A DNA stretch of 64,000 nucleotides from Tritrichomonas musculus (taxonomy: Eukaryota > Parabasalia > Tritrichomonadida > Tritrichomonadidae), in the NCBI GenBank assembly GCA_039105265.1, contig JAPFFF010000006.1, positions 5,642,001 to 5,706,000 of the forward strand. The letters run 5' to 3'. The stretch's first letter is position 1, and each line of letters opens with the position of its first letter. Under the pieces are notes generated by a model. The model worked only from the letters and a program-made list of their open reading frames with translations. It ran no database searches and was not told the DNA's origin. Both the position numbers and the translations under genes were made by a program. This document shows positions 49,918 to 58,736 of the stretch, in pieces.

Positions 49918-52326
49918 ATGAAAGCAGTAAGTACTGAGAAATTATTCGAATTATTTAAAATTGTTAATCCTTCTGCTACTACTTTGGAGGAATATGAAAA
50001 ACTTCCATTTGTGAAAGATGTAAGAAAAGCATTAATTGATGAAATTAAAGATTATTTAGCAGAAACTAATTATAAAGGGCCTTTTGAATATGACCCAATT
50101 TTCTACTATTTTATGGGAATTGATGCTGCTATGAATAAGAATAAAGATTTGCTGAAAGAATTGCCAGCTCATGCTAAGAAACTAAAAGAGTATCATCATT
50201 TTAACCCAAAAACTGATGCTGATGAATTTCTCCAGTTAACGCCAGCTGAAGAAAATAAGCAAGTTATGCAATCATTTAAAGAATGGAAGGAACAAGAATC
50301 TTCACAGAAAGAAGTAGTTGATGATATAATTGACCACCTACTTAGACACAAAACTAATTGGCGCATTGATTTTACTAAATTAACTAATGTAGGTAGAGAA
50401 CTAATATTTGAGCCATTAAAGAATTTCTTTCAAGAACACATTTTAACTCTTCCTATTATTGGGAAATACAAGATACAATTTAAAGTTAATGGACAGTGGC
50501 ATACAAAACCATTAGATGAAGAATCTTTAAATCAACTAATGAAGAATTTAGAAGAAAGGCATTTGTTATTCGACTTAGATACAACTCCAGCTGAATACTT
50601 TTACGAAGATGGAGGTAGCAAGTTACCTGATTGGTCAATGTTTGATGAAATTAGGTTTAATGAATATCAGAAATTTGATAGTAGCAATGATAGAGGTGGC
50701 TCATTCTTTAGATATTTAATCAAACCAGATGTACCTAAAATGATTATTGAATATTTGAATAGATTACAGATATTTGATACTTTAGTTGAAGGTAAGTCAC
50801 AACGAAAAGAATTAGATGATAACTGTTTTGTTTATGCACTTAAGCAAACTGGTCAGTACGATGAAGAGACTTTAAATAAGATTCGTTTAAGAATTAATAG
50901 AAGATATCTTTCACAAGGATGTATTGAACAAATTTGTAATGAATTCAAGATACAAATTAAATTAACTTTCATAAATGAAAAGGCAAAGAAAGTAAAAGAA
51001 CAAGTTTATTCAGTTAAGAATCATGTAAAGAAGAATTATTTAGGAGTTGCTAATCCAGAGTCAAATAGAATTCATCACATGAATATTTATGAGTCACATT
51101 ACTTTCTAGAGGAAGTTACACCATTTTCAACTGATTATATAAAGAATTTATCCGATAGAACTGATGAGCAATTCAACAAAGAATTTAAAGGAGACCATTT
51201 CATTAATGCTAGATACTATATGAAATCATCTAACTTAGTTAGAACTTTGATGCAAAATGGATATTTTGTACCAATTACTTTTGGTGAAGCAATGATTCTA
51301 AAAACAACGTTTTATGATGAAGTTAAGAATGATTTAGACAGTATCAATTTAGATTATGACCCTGAACACTGTACTCAATTGATTGCACCGTCTAATTGGA
51401 AAACCAAAGATAAGATAACGAATTACTTTTATGCAGACTTTGAAGCTGATGTTAGCGATTCGATTCATAAACCTTATATGGTAGTATTACAGAATGAATC
51501 TGGTGAAATTAATAAATGTTGGAAAGGTGAAGATTGTGCAGTTAAGTTATTGAAGTATTTAGAGGATGGTGATGTAGTATACTTTCATAATTTAGCTTAT
51601 GATATCAGAATGTTAGCGAAATATGGAATGAACAAATCAATTATCAAAGGAAGTAAAGTTATGAAGGCAGATATTAAGTTTGAAGGTAAGACTATTCATT
51701 TCAGAGATTCTTATCCTATGATTTCATCTAAGTTAAGTGATTTTCCAGCCATGTTCAACTTGCCCAAAGTACAGAAAGAAATCTTCCCATACAAGTATTA
51801 CACATTGGAAAGATTAAAGACAAATATTGGCATAATCAGTGAAGCAGGTAAAGATGAGGACAAAGAGTGGACAGAAGAAGATTACAAATTATTCAATTCT
51901 AATATTGATTCTGTTGAAGGTTGCAGATTATCTGATACAGAATTTGATATGTACAAATACTGTGAATTTTACTGTAAGCAAGATGTGAACATTCTTCGTT
52001 TAGGATTTAATGCATTTCGTGAAGGATTCTTGAAAGATTTCAAAATTGACCCATATAAATTCATTTCAATCTCAGCTTTAGCTAATGAAGTATTCAATCA
52101 GAATGTTTACTATAATCATAATCTTTATAAAGTTGGTGGTGTTGTTAGACATTTTATGTCTCATGCTATTTATGGTGGAAGATGCATGACTGCTTATAAT
52201 AAGAAATGGCATACCACTAAACCTTTAAGTGATTTTGATGCAGTCTCATTATATCCTTCAGCTATGGCTAGACTGAAGACAGTGAAAGGTATTCCTAAAG
52301 TGATTCAACCAGAGCAATTAATATGA
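49918..52326 (+). CDS. Polinton DNA polymerase B, first open frame (exonuclease and start of palm)
   Basis: An 802-residue frame. The long N-terminal region (1-490) is Maverick-specific and includes a CFVYALKQTGQYDEETLNKI stretch. The 3'-5' exonuclease follows: Exo I YADFEADVS (about 506), Exo II YFHNLAYDIRML (about 553), Exo III YCKQDVNIL (about 685). The polymerase motif A DFDAVSLYPSAM lies close to its end (about 772). This is the protein-primed family B type that replicates Polintons, adenoviruses and phi29-like phages. It is treated as one part of the POLB fossil; the rest of the palm and thumb is in the next frame. Confidence 0.93.
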   Translation: MKAVSTEKLFELFKIVNPSATTLEEYEKLPFVKDVRKALIDEIKDYLAETNYKGPFEYDPIFYYFMGIDAAMNKNKDLLKELPAHAKKLKEYHHFNPKTDADEFLQLTPAEENKQVMQSFKEWKEQESSQKEVVDDIIDHLLRHKTNWRIDFTKLTNVGRELIFEPLKNFFQEHILTLPIIGKYKIQFKVNGQWHTKPLDEESLNQLMKNLEERHLLFDLDTTPAEYFYEDGGSKLPDWSMFDEIRFNEYQKFDSSNDRGGSFFRYLIKPDVPKMIIEYLNRLQIFDTLVEGKSQRKELDDNCFVYALKQTGQYDEETLNKIRLRINRRYLSQGCIEQICNEFKIQIKLTFINEKAKKVKEQVYSVKNHVKKNYLGVANPESNRIHHMNIYESHYFLEEVTPFSTDYIKNLSDRTDEQFNKEFKGDHFINARYYMKSSNLVRTLMQNGYFVPITFGEAMILKTTFYDEVKNDLDSINLDYDPEHCTQLIAPSNWKTKDKITNYFYADFEADVSDSIHKPYMVVLQNESGEINKCWKGEDCAVKLLKYLEDGDVVYFHNLAYDIRMLAKYGMNKSIIKGSKVMKADIKFEGKTIHFRDSYPMISSKLSDFPAMFNLPKVQKEIFPYKYYTLERLKTNIGIISEAGKDEDKEWTEEDYKLFNSNIDSVEGCRLSDTEFDMYKYCEFYCKQDVNILRLGFNAFREGFLKDFKIDPYKFISISALANEVFNQNVYYNHNLYKVGGVVRHFMSHAIYGGRCMTAYNKKWHTTKPLSDFDAVSLYPSAMARLKTVKGIPKVIQPEQLI

Positions 52327-53426
52327 AATTTCTTCAATCAGTTGATGCTTATGTTGTTGAGATTAGAATTACAAAAGTGAACAAACACTACGCATTTCCA
52401 TTAATTGTTCAGAAAACACCTGAAGGCCTTAATTTAAATAACGACAATATCACAGAGCCAATCACGATGGTAGTCGACAATATTGCTTTGGAGGATTTGA
52501 TTAATTTTCAGAAAATAGAATTTGAACTAATTAAAGGCTATTATTGGAATAGCGGAACTGATGATACAATTCAGAAAGTCATTAGACATATTTTCAATAA
52601 AAGATTAGAATACAAGAAACAAAAGAATCCTCTTCAGCAATTATATAAACTAATCATGAATTCATGTTATGGTAAAACTATCGAGAAACCAGTTGATAAA
52701 GATTGGAAATATTTTGATAATGAAGAGGATTTAAACAAATATATGTTTAAGAATTATTACAAAATTATTGAAGAAGTTCAATTAGGAGATAGCGAAATCC
52801 ATGCAGTACGTGTAAAGAAGCCAATTGATAAGCATTTCAATTTTAGCTTACTTGGGATTCAAGTACTCAGTATGTCAAAGAGAATTATGAACGAAGTTAT
52901 GTGCTTAGCATTTGACTTAGGCTGTCATATCTATTATCAAGATACAGATTCAATGCATATAGAAGTCGATGATTTACCTAAATTAATTGATGCATTCAAA
53001 AATAAGTATGGAAGAGATTTAATTGGCTCTAATTTAGGACAATTCCATTCAGATTTTCCAACAATTAATAACCATGACGAAATGCCAAAAGCAATTGAAT
53101 CATTCTTCTTAATGAAGAAGATGTACATTGATAAACTTCAAGATTCAACTGGAGAAATTGATTATATGGTACGCGGCAAAGGCCTTACTCAAAATAGCAT
53201 TAAATATGCAACAAAGAAATTCAATAACAACCCATTAGCTTTATACAAATCAATGTATGAAGGAAAGTCTCAGACCTTTGACTTAACTAAAGGTCAACCA
53301 TGTTTCGAAATGAACAAAAACATGACAGTATCAACAAAAACAAAATTCGAGAGAAAGATAAAGACACTTTATCAAGAGGGAATTATTGATGACTACTTTC
53401 AGCCCTCAAATTATTCCCACATATGA
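52323..53426 (+). CDS. Polinton DNA polymerase B, second open frame (fingers, palm, thumb)
   Basis: A 367-residue frame carrying polymerase motif B LYKLIMNSCYGKT (about 108-120) and motif C YQDTDSMH (about 204-211), with IYYQDTDSMHIEVDDL as the catalytic strand. The C-terminal KTLYQEGIIDDYFQPSNYS ends converge with the integrase gene on the opposite strand (a few bases of overlap). Together with the preceding frame all core polymerase motifs are present, which suggests a young copy. Confidence 0.92.
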   Translation: MKFLQSVDAYVVEIRITKVNKHYAFPLIVQKTPEGLNLNNDNITEPITMVVDNIALEDLINFQKIEFELIKGYYWNSGTDDTIQKVIRHIFNKRLEYKKQKNPLQQLYKLIMNSCYGKTIEKPVDKDWKYFDNEEDLNKYMFKNYYKIIEEVQLGDSEIHAVRVKKPIDKHFNFSLLGIQVLSMSKRIMNEVMCLAFDLGCHIYYQDTDSMHIEVDDLPKLIDAFKNKYGRDLIGSNLGQFHSDFPTINNHDEMPKAIESFFLMKKMYIDKLQDSTGEIDYMVRGKGLTQNSIKYATKKFNNNPLALYKSMYEGKSQTFDLTKGQPCFEMNKNMTVSTKTKFERKIKTLYQEGIIDDYFQPSNYSHI

Positions 53427-54997
53427 GCCAAACGATATCTTGGAAGCTTCTGTATATTTTTACCACTTTTTACTAAATACAATCCATTCTCAAATCCAAT
53501 AATTTTGTGCTCACCCGGTTGAATAATACTTCTTCGTTTCAGCATCTTATCTGTTTCATTGTAAACTTTAACATTCATACCTTCTTCAATTTTGAATCCA
53601 GGACTATTCTTTATGTTATAATTCTCTTGACATATTCTTCTAACTATATAGTTTTCTAATTCATGGTCATTCTGAACTTGTTGAGGAGATACAGGATATC
53701 CGGCATATTTACTTAGAGTTTGATGAGGGGCATGATTGTATTGGAAAACCAAATCTTCCATAACATTTGGAGTAATCATACCGATTTTCATATTATATGC
53801 CATATCTCGTAAAGTACGAATTACTCTATCTATAATCCCTAATGATGAATGTAATGGACTTGTTTTATTGGCTAATCTTTGTTCTGACTTCATGAAATCA
53901 GGATATGCACCATTCACTTGTCTTGGAACTGTTCTAAAAGTAATTCCATTATTAATATAGAATTCTTGAGCTTCTGCTGAATTAAAGGCAGATTCACCAT
54001 CACCAGAAAGATATCTAACTACCATTCCCTGGTCTATCAATGCTCGTAACGCATTCAAGTATCTTTTGGATGATTTCTTATCACGTTTACTGAATTTGTT
54101 TTCACCTAATTCAATATTTGTTAGTTTAACATAAAGGTATCTTGTATTAATATTTATTGCTACAAGATAACAGAGATGATATACCATCATCAAATCAATG
54201 ATGTAAGAGTCTCTTGATGACATTTTATGTAATTGGTATTTTTTGGTATTATCCTTTAATGGGAATGATGATTTGGGTTCGTCGATAGTTTTCATTCTAG
54301 AATTAATTTCTAGCAACGCTTTAACTTTGTTTGGACTTTTGAAGCCTATAGTACCAGATATAGGAGTTTGTTCAATCTGAATATTATTCTCAGGCTGTTT
54401 ATAAAATAAGTTTTTATATATTTCATAGCATTTCTCATTTGAGTATAATCCTTTCGGCCAATCTTTAATTACTTTAAGAAACTTGTCATATTCAAAGTAT
54501 TCATCTGGATGTTCTATTACGAATTTCTTAATCTTATCAGAAAATGTTTCTTTATGAGCTACTGTTTCATGTAATTCTTTATGAGTTCGTTTATATTCAT
54601 CTAAATATTCTCTATATACTTTTTCTTGGTCAATGTCCATTAAAGCTCTAAAATACTTTAGTCTTCGCGCTTCACCAATTGTTTTCGGTTTACTTGCTCT
54701 TGCAATTGTTGCGAATAATGAATCTCTGGCATTTCTTATTCTAGATTCTTGTTGATTTCTTTTAAATGCTTCTTCTTTTGCTTTGACATTATCGCGTAAA
54801 ATCAAATAATTGAATTGATAGAATTCGTCAATTGCATTATCACTTGCTTCATCAAAATAGTTTTGGTTATGTTCATCAAGATAGTTATATATTAATGCTT
54901 TTACTTCTCTTTCAAACGTTTCATAATTGAATTTATCTAAACTGTTTAAAACAGAACCAATAATTTCATTTCGATGTTGATATAAGAATTTATCCAT
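53411..54997 (-). CDS. Polinton integrase (retrovirus-type, rve superfamily)
   Basis: A 528-residue frame. The N-terminal half (1-240) is helical and charged and Maverick-specific. The RNase-H-like core lies at about 255-430 (SYIIDLMMVYHLCYLVAIN, RYLSGDGESAFNSAEAQEFY, GIIDRVIRTLRDMAYN, FQYNHAPHQTLSKYAGYPVS), including the 'YNxxPHxTL' segment shared with Ty3/retroviral integrases. The C terminus (VKVYNETDKMLKRRSIIQPG, GLYLVKSGKNIQKLPRYRL) is a chromodomain-like/SH3-like beta region. It is coded on the opposite strand to the polymerase and overlaps its end, a compact tail-to-tail arrangement. It inserts the element into host DNA, normally with a 6-bp duplication. Confidence 0.93.
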   Translation of the reverse strand: MDKFLYQHRNEIIGSVLNSLDKFNYETFEREVKALIYNYLDEHNQNYFDEASDNAIDEFYQFNYLILRDNVKAKEEAFKRNQQESRIRNARDSLFATIARASKPKTIGEARRLKYFRALMDIDQEKVYREYLDEYKRTHKELHETVAHKETFSDKIKKFVIEHPDEYFEYDKFLKVIKDWPKGLYSNEKCYEIYKNLFYKQPENNIQIEQTPISGTIGFKSPNKVKALLEINSRMKTIDEPKSSFPLKDNTKKYQLHKMSSRDSYIIDLMMVYHLCYLVAININTRYLYVKLTNIELGENKFSKRDKKSSKRYLNALRALIDQGMVVRYLSGDGESAFNSAEAQEFYINNGITFRTVPRQVNGAYPDFMKSEQRLANKTSPLHSSLGIIDRVIRTLRDMAYNMKIGMITPNVMEDLVFQYNHAPHQTLSKYAGYPVSPQQVQNDHELENYIVRRICQENYNIKNSPGFKIEEGMNVKVYNETDKMLKRRSIIQPGEHKIIGFENGLYLVKSGKNIQKLPRYRLAHMWE

Positions 54998-55094
54998 TTA
55001 TTTAAATATAATTATTTAACTTTGTTCATTTATAATTCAAAATTTTTCTCATTTAAAAGAATTAAATGACTACTTCAAACGAAAAAGCTTCGCA

Positions 55095-55322
55095 GTGAAT
55101 CAAACCGAAATGCATTTACAAACCAAACCAAAATATAGTAAACGAACATTTGCTACAGAAACATTAAGATTAATTAATTTGAGATTAGGTTATTATAGAA
55201 AGGTTTTAAATAACCAAAGTATTAAGAATGAAAAGAGAATAAAATCTATAAAGGCTAAATACGAACGTGATATGAAAGTTAGAAAGTTATTAAATAAGGC
55301 AATAAAGAATCTATATAATTGA
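55095..55322 (+). CDS. Small basic Polinton protein
   Basis: A 75-residue frame, very Lys/Arg-rich and helical (TLRLINLRLGYYRKVLNNQS, then SIKAKYERDMKVRKLLNKAI). It lies directly upstream of the 55340 gene in the same orientation with a 17-bp gap, so co-expression is likely. Its size and charge would suit a DNA-condensing virion protein or a terminal-type protein, but this is conjecture. No family recognised. Confidence 0.55.
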   Translation: MNQTEMHLQTKPKYSKRTFATETLRLINLRLGYYRKVLNNQSIKNEKRIKSIKAKYERDMKVRKLLNKAIKNLYN

Positions 55323-55339
55323 ATTATTTTTGAGATTAA

Positions 55340-56923
55340 ATGCCTAGAATAGCTATTAGTAACTTTAGTGGCAAATTAAATGCACAAGACTTAGCACGAA
55401 TAAACACACGTTTAAACAACGAACTTAACGCAGGCTTGGATAATAATCCAAATGGAAGAGGAGCTTGGCGACAATTAGCATCTTCACTTATGAACTTCCT
55501 TAATGAATACGAGTTTGCTAATAACGAAGGATTTGATGTTAATGATGAAACAATTGGTACTTTTATAAATAGAGTTAAACAAGAAGAAACAGAAGATTTA
55601 GTAGATGATGTTATAAATATGACAGGTAATAATTTAAAAGATACTATAAATATAGGAAATAGCATACCACATAATACTGGTGTTAATATGAATCCTTTAA
55701 AAAATTATACTCCTGTAGTTTTCTCAGATAATACTGACGATTTAATTGAGGATGTAGCAAATATGACAAGTAATAATATAGGAAATAGCATAATACAAAA
55801 TTCAAACTTTTCTCAATCACAAATGCAACAACCACAGCAAATTAATCCTTTAGAGGATTTACTTATTAATACAATATCTGTTCAAGATTTATTGAATATC
55901 TATAATAAATATTGTCCAAACCCAATATCAATCCAGCAAGTTCAACAAAACTCACAAGGTAACCAAGACTTAGCAAAAGCATATTTATTAAATGAAGTTC
56001 TTAAAGCAGCTCGAGATGGATATTTAGTTAAAGGAATAGGAGGAGGCTTTGGTCATTCAAAAATTGGAATGAATGACTTAATGCATATCATTTTGGATTT
56101 ACAACGTGATGTTAAAAGAGTCTCAAATGCAATTTCACCTCAAGGAGCTCAAAAAATGGTTGATAAACATAATGCAGAAAATCCATCAAGCCCATGGACA
56201 TTGCATACCAATGATATTAATGGAGATAATATTCCTGATATTATTATTCGAAACAAGAGAGGCGAACCAATGTACGTCAACGGTTATACAACAAAAAAGA
56301 GCAACTATCCTTTAGTTTATAATTATTATAAAGAACATCCAACAAGAGAATCAAGAAAGAAATATCCACTTTCACAATATAAGAATGACATAATGAATGT
56401 TCAATATGTTAATGAAGGGAATGCTGAATTATGGGGTAATCTCAAAGAAAAATGGAAAAGACCAAAACAATTTGTTAATGATGAAGGTTTAGATTATAAT
56501 ATGAGTGGATATTCATTAAGAGTTCCTAAGAGACTATCTTCATACCAAAGATTTGTTAAATATGTATTAGGTGAAGTTAAAAATGATGCATTTCAATTTA
56601 TTTTACAAAATGGCATGATTATTCCAGACCAAATTAAGTTGAGAGCATTCTCTAAAGCAGCTGGATATTTATGGCGAACTAAGATTTTAGAACCATTATA
56701 TCGTAAATATCAAGCCAATACAGAAGGCGATGCAAAGATAATTAAAAAGAAAGCAGCTGGAGAAATTGATAATACAGTTTCAAAAATAATTCATGATTTA
56801 CATAATGATGGAGGTGCATCAAGGAAAAATCTATTAAATGATTTAATCGCTTCAATTACTAATGAAACTATATCTAATTATTCTGGACAATATCAAATGG
56901 TAGAACCTCAACTAAGTGAGTAA
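55340..56923 (+). CDS. Large Polinton virion-type protein of unknown function
   Basis: A 527-residue frame. The N-terminal 230 residues are Asn/Gln-rich with two near-repeats (DDVINMTGNNLKDTINIGNS; EDVANMTSNNIGNS), then a globular part: YLVKGIGGGFGHSKIGMNDL, NDINGDNIPDIIIRNKRGEP, MYVNGYTTKKSNYPLVYNYY. The 'NDINGDNIPDIII' segment is a calcium-loop-like (dockerin/EF-like) DxNxDxxxD pattern. The C-terminal third is helical and basic. Position between small basic gene and ATPase, on the same strand, fits a structural or DNA-associated virion protein of the PX/PY class. I do not recognise it further. Confidence 0.65.
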   Translation: MPRIAISNFSGKLNAQDLARINTRLNNELNAGLDNNPNGRGAWRQLASSLMNFLNEYEFANNEGFDVNDETIGTFINRVKQEETEDLVDDVINMTGNNLKDTINIGNSIPHNTGVNMNPLKNYTPVVFSDNTDDLIEDVANMTSNNIGNSIIQNSNFSQSQMQQPQQINPLEDLLINTISVQDLLNIYNKYCPNPISIQQVQQNSQGNQDLAKAYLLNEVLKAARDGYLVKGIGGGFGHSKIGMNDLMHIILDLQRDVKRVSNAISPQGAQKMVDKHNAENPSSPWTLHTNDINGDNIPDIIIRNKRGEPMYVNGYTTKKSNYPLVYNYYKEHPTRESRKKYPLSQYKNDIMNVQYVNEGNAELWGNLKEKWKRPKQFVNDEGLDYNMSGYSLRVPKRLSSYQRFVKYVLGEVKNDAFQFILQNGMIIPDQIKLRAFSKAAGYLWRTKILEPLYRKYQANTEGDAKIIKKKAAGEIDNTVSKIIHDLHNDGGASRKNLLNDLIASITNETISNYSGQYQMVEPQLSE

Positions 56924-56944
56924 GATATTTAAGATTATTTTTAG

Positions 56945-57907
56945 ATGAAAACAATTTCAATAATGGATATGACTTCGACTTCGTTGTACACTGAATCGGG
57001 AATTCTTTCTTCAAAAGAATTCGCTGCAAAGCCGGAGATTCGGTGCCCGTCTAGCAGCAAATCTCAGGCCTTAACAGGCCCGATTAGCAACTTTCGATTA
57101 GATTTCATTCGTGATAAAGTAAATGATACATTAAATGATAACATAGATGAGATTGGTGGTGCATTAATAAATGATATCCATCCTGATATAAACATTAAGT
57201 ACAACAGTGTGAATGTCATCGTTGGTAAACAAGGTCAAGGTAAAACTGTTATTGCTTTAGAAGAAATTATCAAAATAAGTCTAATAAACACGCATCACTT
57301 ACTTGTCTATATCACAAAGAATGGTGATGAAAATGATAGAAGCTTCCAAGCACTAAAGCATTTAATCAAAATTCCTCACGTTACAATAAGTGAGAAAGAA
57401 GCAAAAGGATTTATTGAAACATTGATATCTGCAAAAAATTTGTATTATCTAATCAAAAGAGAGAATTTAGAAGACCAAATAATGGATGACCAAAAATATG
57501 CAATGTTTGATGTGCTACATATTAATAATTTTGATAGGGATTATTTACACACTATTGTTTTATTCGATGATATAAGTAACAGTAAATTGTTCTCTTCTGA
57601 GGAATCTTATTTCAGTCAGCAACTTAGAAGATGTAGGCATACAAATATTACTTACTTCTTATTGATTCAAGGATGGAAAGGAATCAAACCTCATATCAAA
57701 AATGAAATCACGACATTATTTATCTTTCCATGCTTCAACAAGCAGCAACTACATTACATCTATTCTCAATCAGCCAGCAATTTACAATTTGATGAATTTT
57801 ACCAAAAATATTGCCAGCTTCTACAAATTCTTAGAGACAATCCGGATACTCATCCTTATATGATAGTTCAGGTTAATTCAGGTGGTGAGACGGTACTTCA
57901 TACCTGA
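56945..57907 (+). CDS. Polinton genome-packaging ATPase (FtsK/HerA, A32-like)
   Basis: A 320-residue frame. Walker A is IVGKQGQGKTVIALEEI (Lys at about 99), Walker B TIVLFDDISN (about 202-211), followed by QQLRRCRHTNITYFLLIQGW, the sensor and arginine region of A32-type ATPases. It would pump the element's DNA into a capsid. The N-terminal 60 residues are unlike the rest: bases 56970-57090 are GC-rich and carry a perfect 9-bp-arm palindrome (57000-57022). The last codons fall in a 50-bp direct repeat. Follows the 55340 gene by 21 bp on the same strand. Confidence 0.88.
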   Translation: MKTISIMDMTSTSLYTESGILSSKEFAAKPEIRCPSSSKSQALTGPISNFRLDFIRDKVNDTLNDNIDEIGGALINDIHPDINIKYNSVNVIVGKQGQGKTVIALEEIIKISLINTHHLLVYITKNGDENDRSFQALKHLIKIPHVTISEKEAKGFIETLISAKNLYYLIKRENLEDQIMDDQKYAMFDVLHINNFDRDYLHTIVLFDDISNSKLFSSEESYFSQQLRRCRHTNITYFLLIQGWKGIKPHIKNEITTLFIFPCFNKQQLHYIYSQSASNLQFDEFYQKYCQLLQILRDNPDTHPYMIVQVNSGGETVLHT

Positions 57908-58006
57908 AGCGCTTTGCGCTGAACCACTGTATGTGTTTGAGGGTTCATGCCCGAAACGGTACTTCATACCTGAAGCGCTTTATGCTGAACCACTGTATGC
58001 GTTTGA
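57891..58006. repeat. 50-bp direct repeat at the converging gene ends
   Basis: 57891-57940 and 57957-58006 match at about 47 of 50 bases. Each carries palindromes: GGTA-cttca-TACC, and in the first copy AGCGC-ttt-GCGCT. The pair spans the 3' ends of the ATPase gene (plus) and the 57980 gene (minus), where it could serve as a bidirectional terminator, or be a duplicated mobile hairpin. Its GC content is far above its surroundings. Confidence 0.85.
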
Positions 58007-58339
58007 TGAATTCAGGAATTCAATAATTTGATTCACCTTCTCTTTAAGAGTTTCTACATCATTTTTGAGTTTGCTTTCTGAAGGCTTGTTAGGTTCAGGC
58101 TGTTCAGCAGGACCATAATCTTTTTTCAACATCAATATATTTTTGATTCTCGTTATTCTGTATCCTTTAATGTGATACAACTTATTCAATTTGTGGGTTG
58201 TCAGTTTATCTACCTCATCCTTATTCTTAGTATAGAATATATTGAACTCATCTGGGTTTTCAAACTCTTTTGAATAGTTTTTAATAGGTTCAATTATTTT
58301 CAATTCTGTTAAACTCATTTTGATAGATATTAAAAACAA
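57980..58339 (-). CDS. Small Polinton protein, helical
   Basis: 119 residues from the first Met at 58339, or 112 from Met at 58318 (SLTELKIIEPIKNYSKEFEN), which I prefer. A compact N-terminal part (DKLTTHKLNKLYHIKGYRIT) with LEM/SAP-like helix-turn character precedes a Pro-rich linker and a C-terminal coiled coil (SKLKNDVETLKEKVNQIIEF). The last codons lie in the 50-bp repeat. The helix-turn plus coiled coil suggests a small nucleic-acid- or virion-binding protein. No family recognised. Confidence 0.55.
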   Translation of the reverse strand: MFLISIKMSLTELKIIEPIKNYSKEFENPDEFNIFYTKNKDEVDKLTTHKLNKLYHIKGYRITRIKNILMLKKDYGPAEQPEPNKPSESKLKNDVETLKEKVNQIIEFLNSSNAYSGSA

Positions 58340-58369
58340 TAAAATACAATTAATTAATTCTAATTTCGT

Positions 58370-58684
58370 TTAAGTGTTGCCTTTTAACATAGGAATACTA
58401 AATGTTGCTGGATTTATGCTATTTTGTGTATTCAGCTTCGCTGTCTGTCCAACTCGTTGGGCATTCAAAAAGTTATCAAATGCACCAACTGTTGATGATA
58501 TCCCATTTCCTAAATTACCTAAAAACTTCCCTGCATTTCCTCCAATTATTCCTGCCGCTTTGCCTAATCCTGGAGCTACTATCCCAGTTGCTATTTGACC
58601 AATTGTTTGTAACACAGGCAGAGCTTTTCTAAAACCATTTGCTACTTTTTTAGTTATATTCTTAAACCAACTTCCGAAAGCCAT
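58370..58684 (-). CDS. Small Gly-rich amphipathic virion protein (minor capsid candidate)
   Basis: 104 residues, beginning AFGSWFKNITKKVANGFRKA, followed by LPVLQTIGQIATGIVAPGLG and KAAGIIGGNAGKFLGNLGNG. An amphipathic basic helix at the N terminus plus a Gly/Ala-rich hydrophobic stretch is the layout of membrane-active minor virion proteins such as adenovirus pVI and of small proteins near capsid genes in Polintons and virophages. It lies directly next to the capsid gene, divergently, 53 bp apart. Role inferred from layout and position only. Confidence 0.6.
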   Translation of the reverse strand: MAFGSWFKNITKKVANGFRKALPVLQTIGQIATGIVAPGLGKAAGIIGGNAGKFLGNLGNGISSTVGAFDNFLNAQRVGQTAKLNTQNSINPATFSIPMLKGNT

Positions 58685-58736
58685 TTAATTTCATTTGAAA
58701 GAAAATCCCGAATATTGAAATTTTCTTTAGGTGTAA

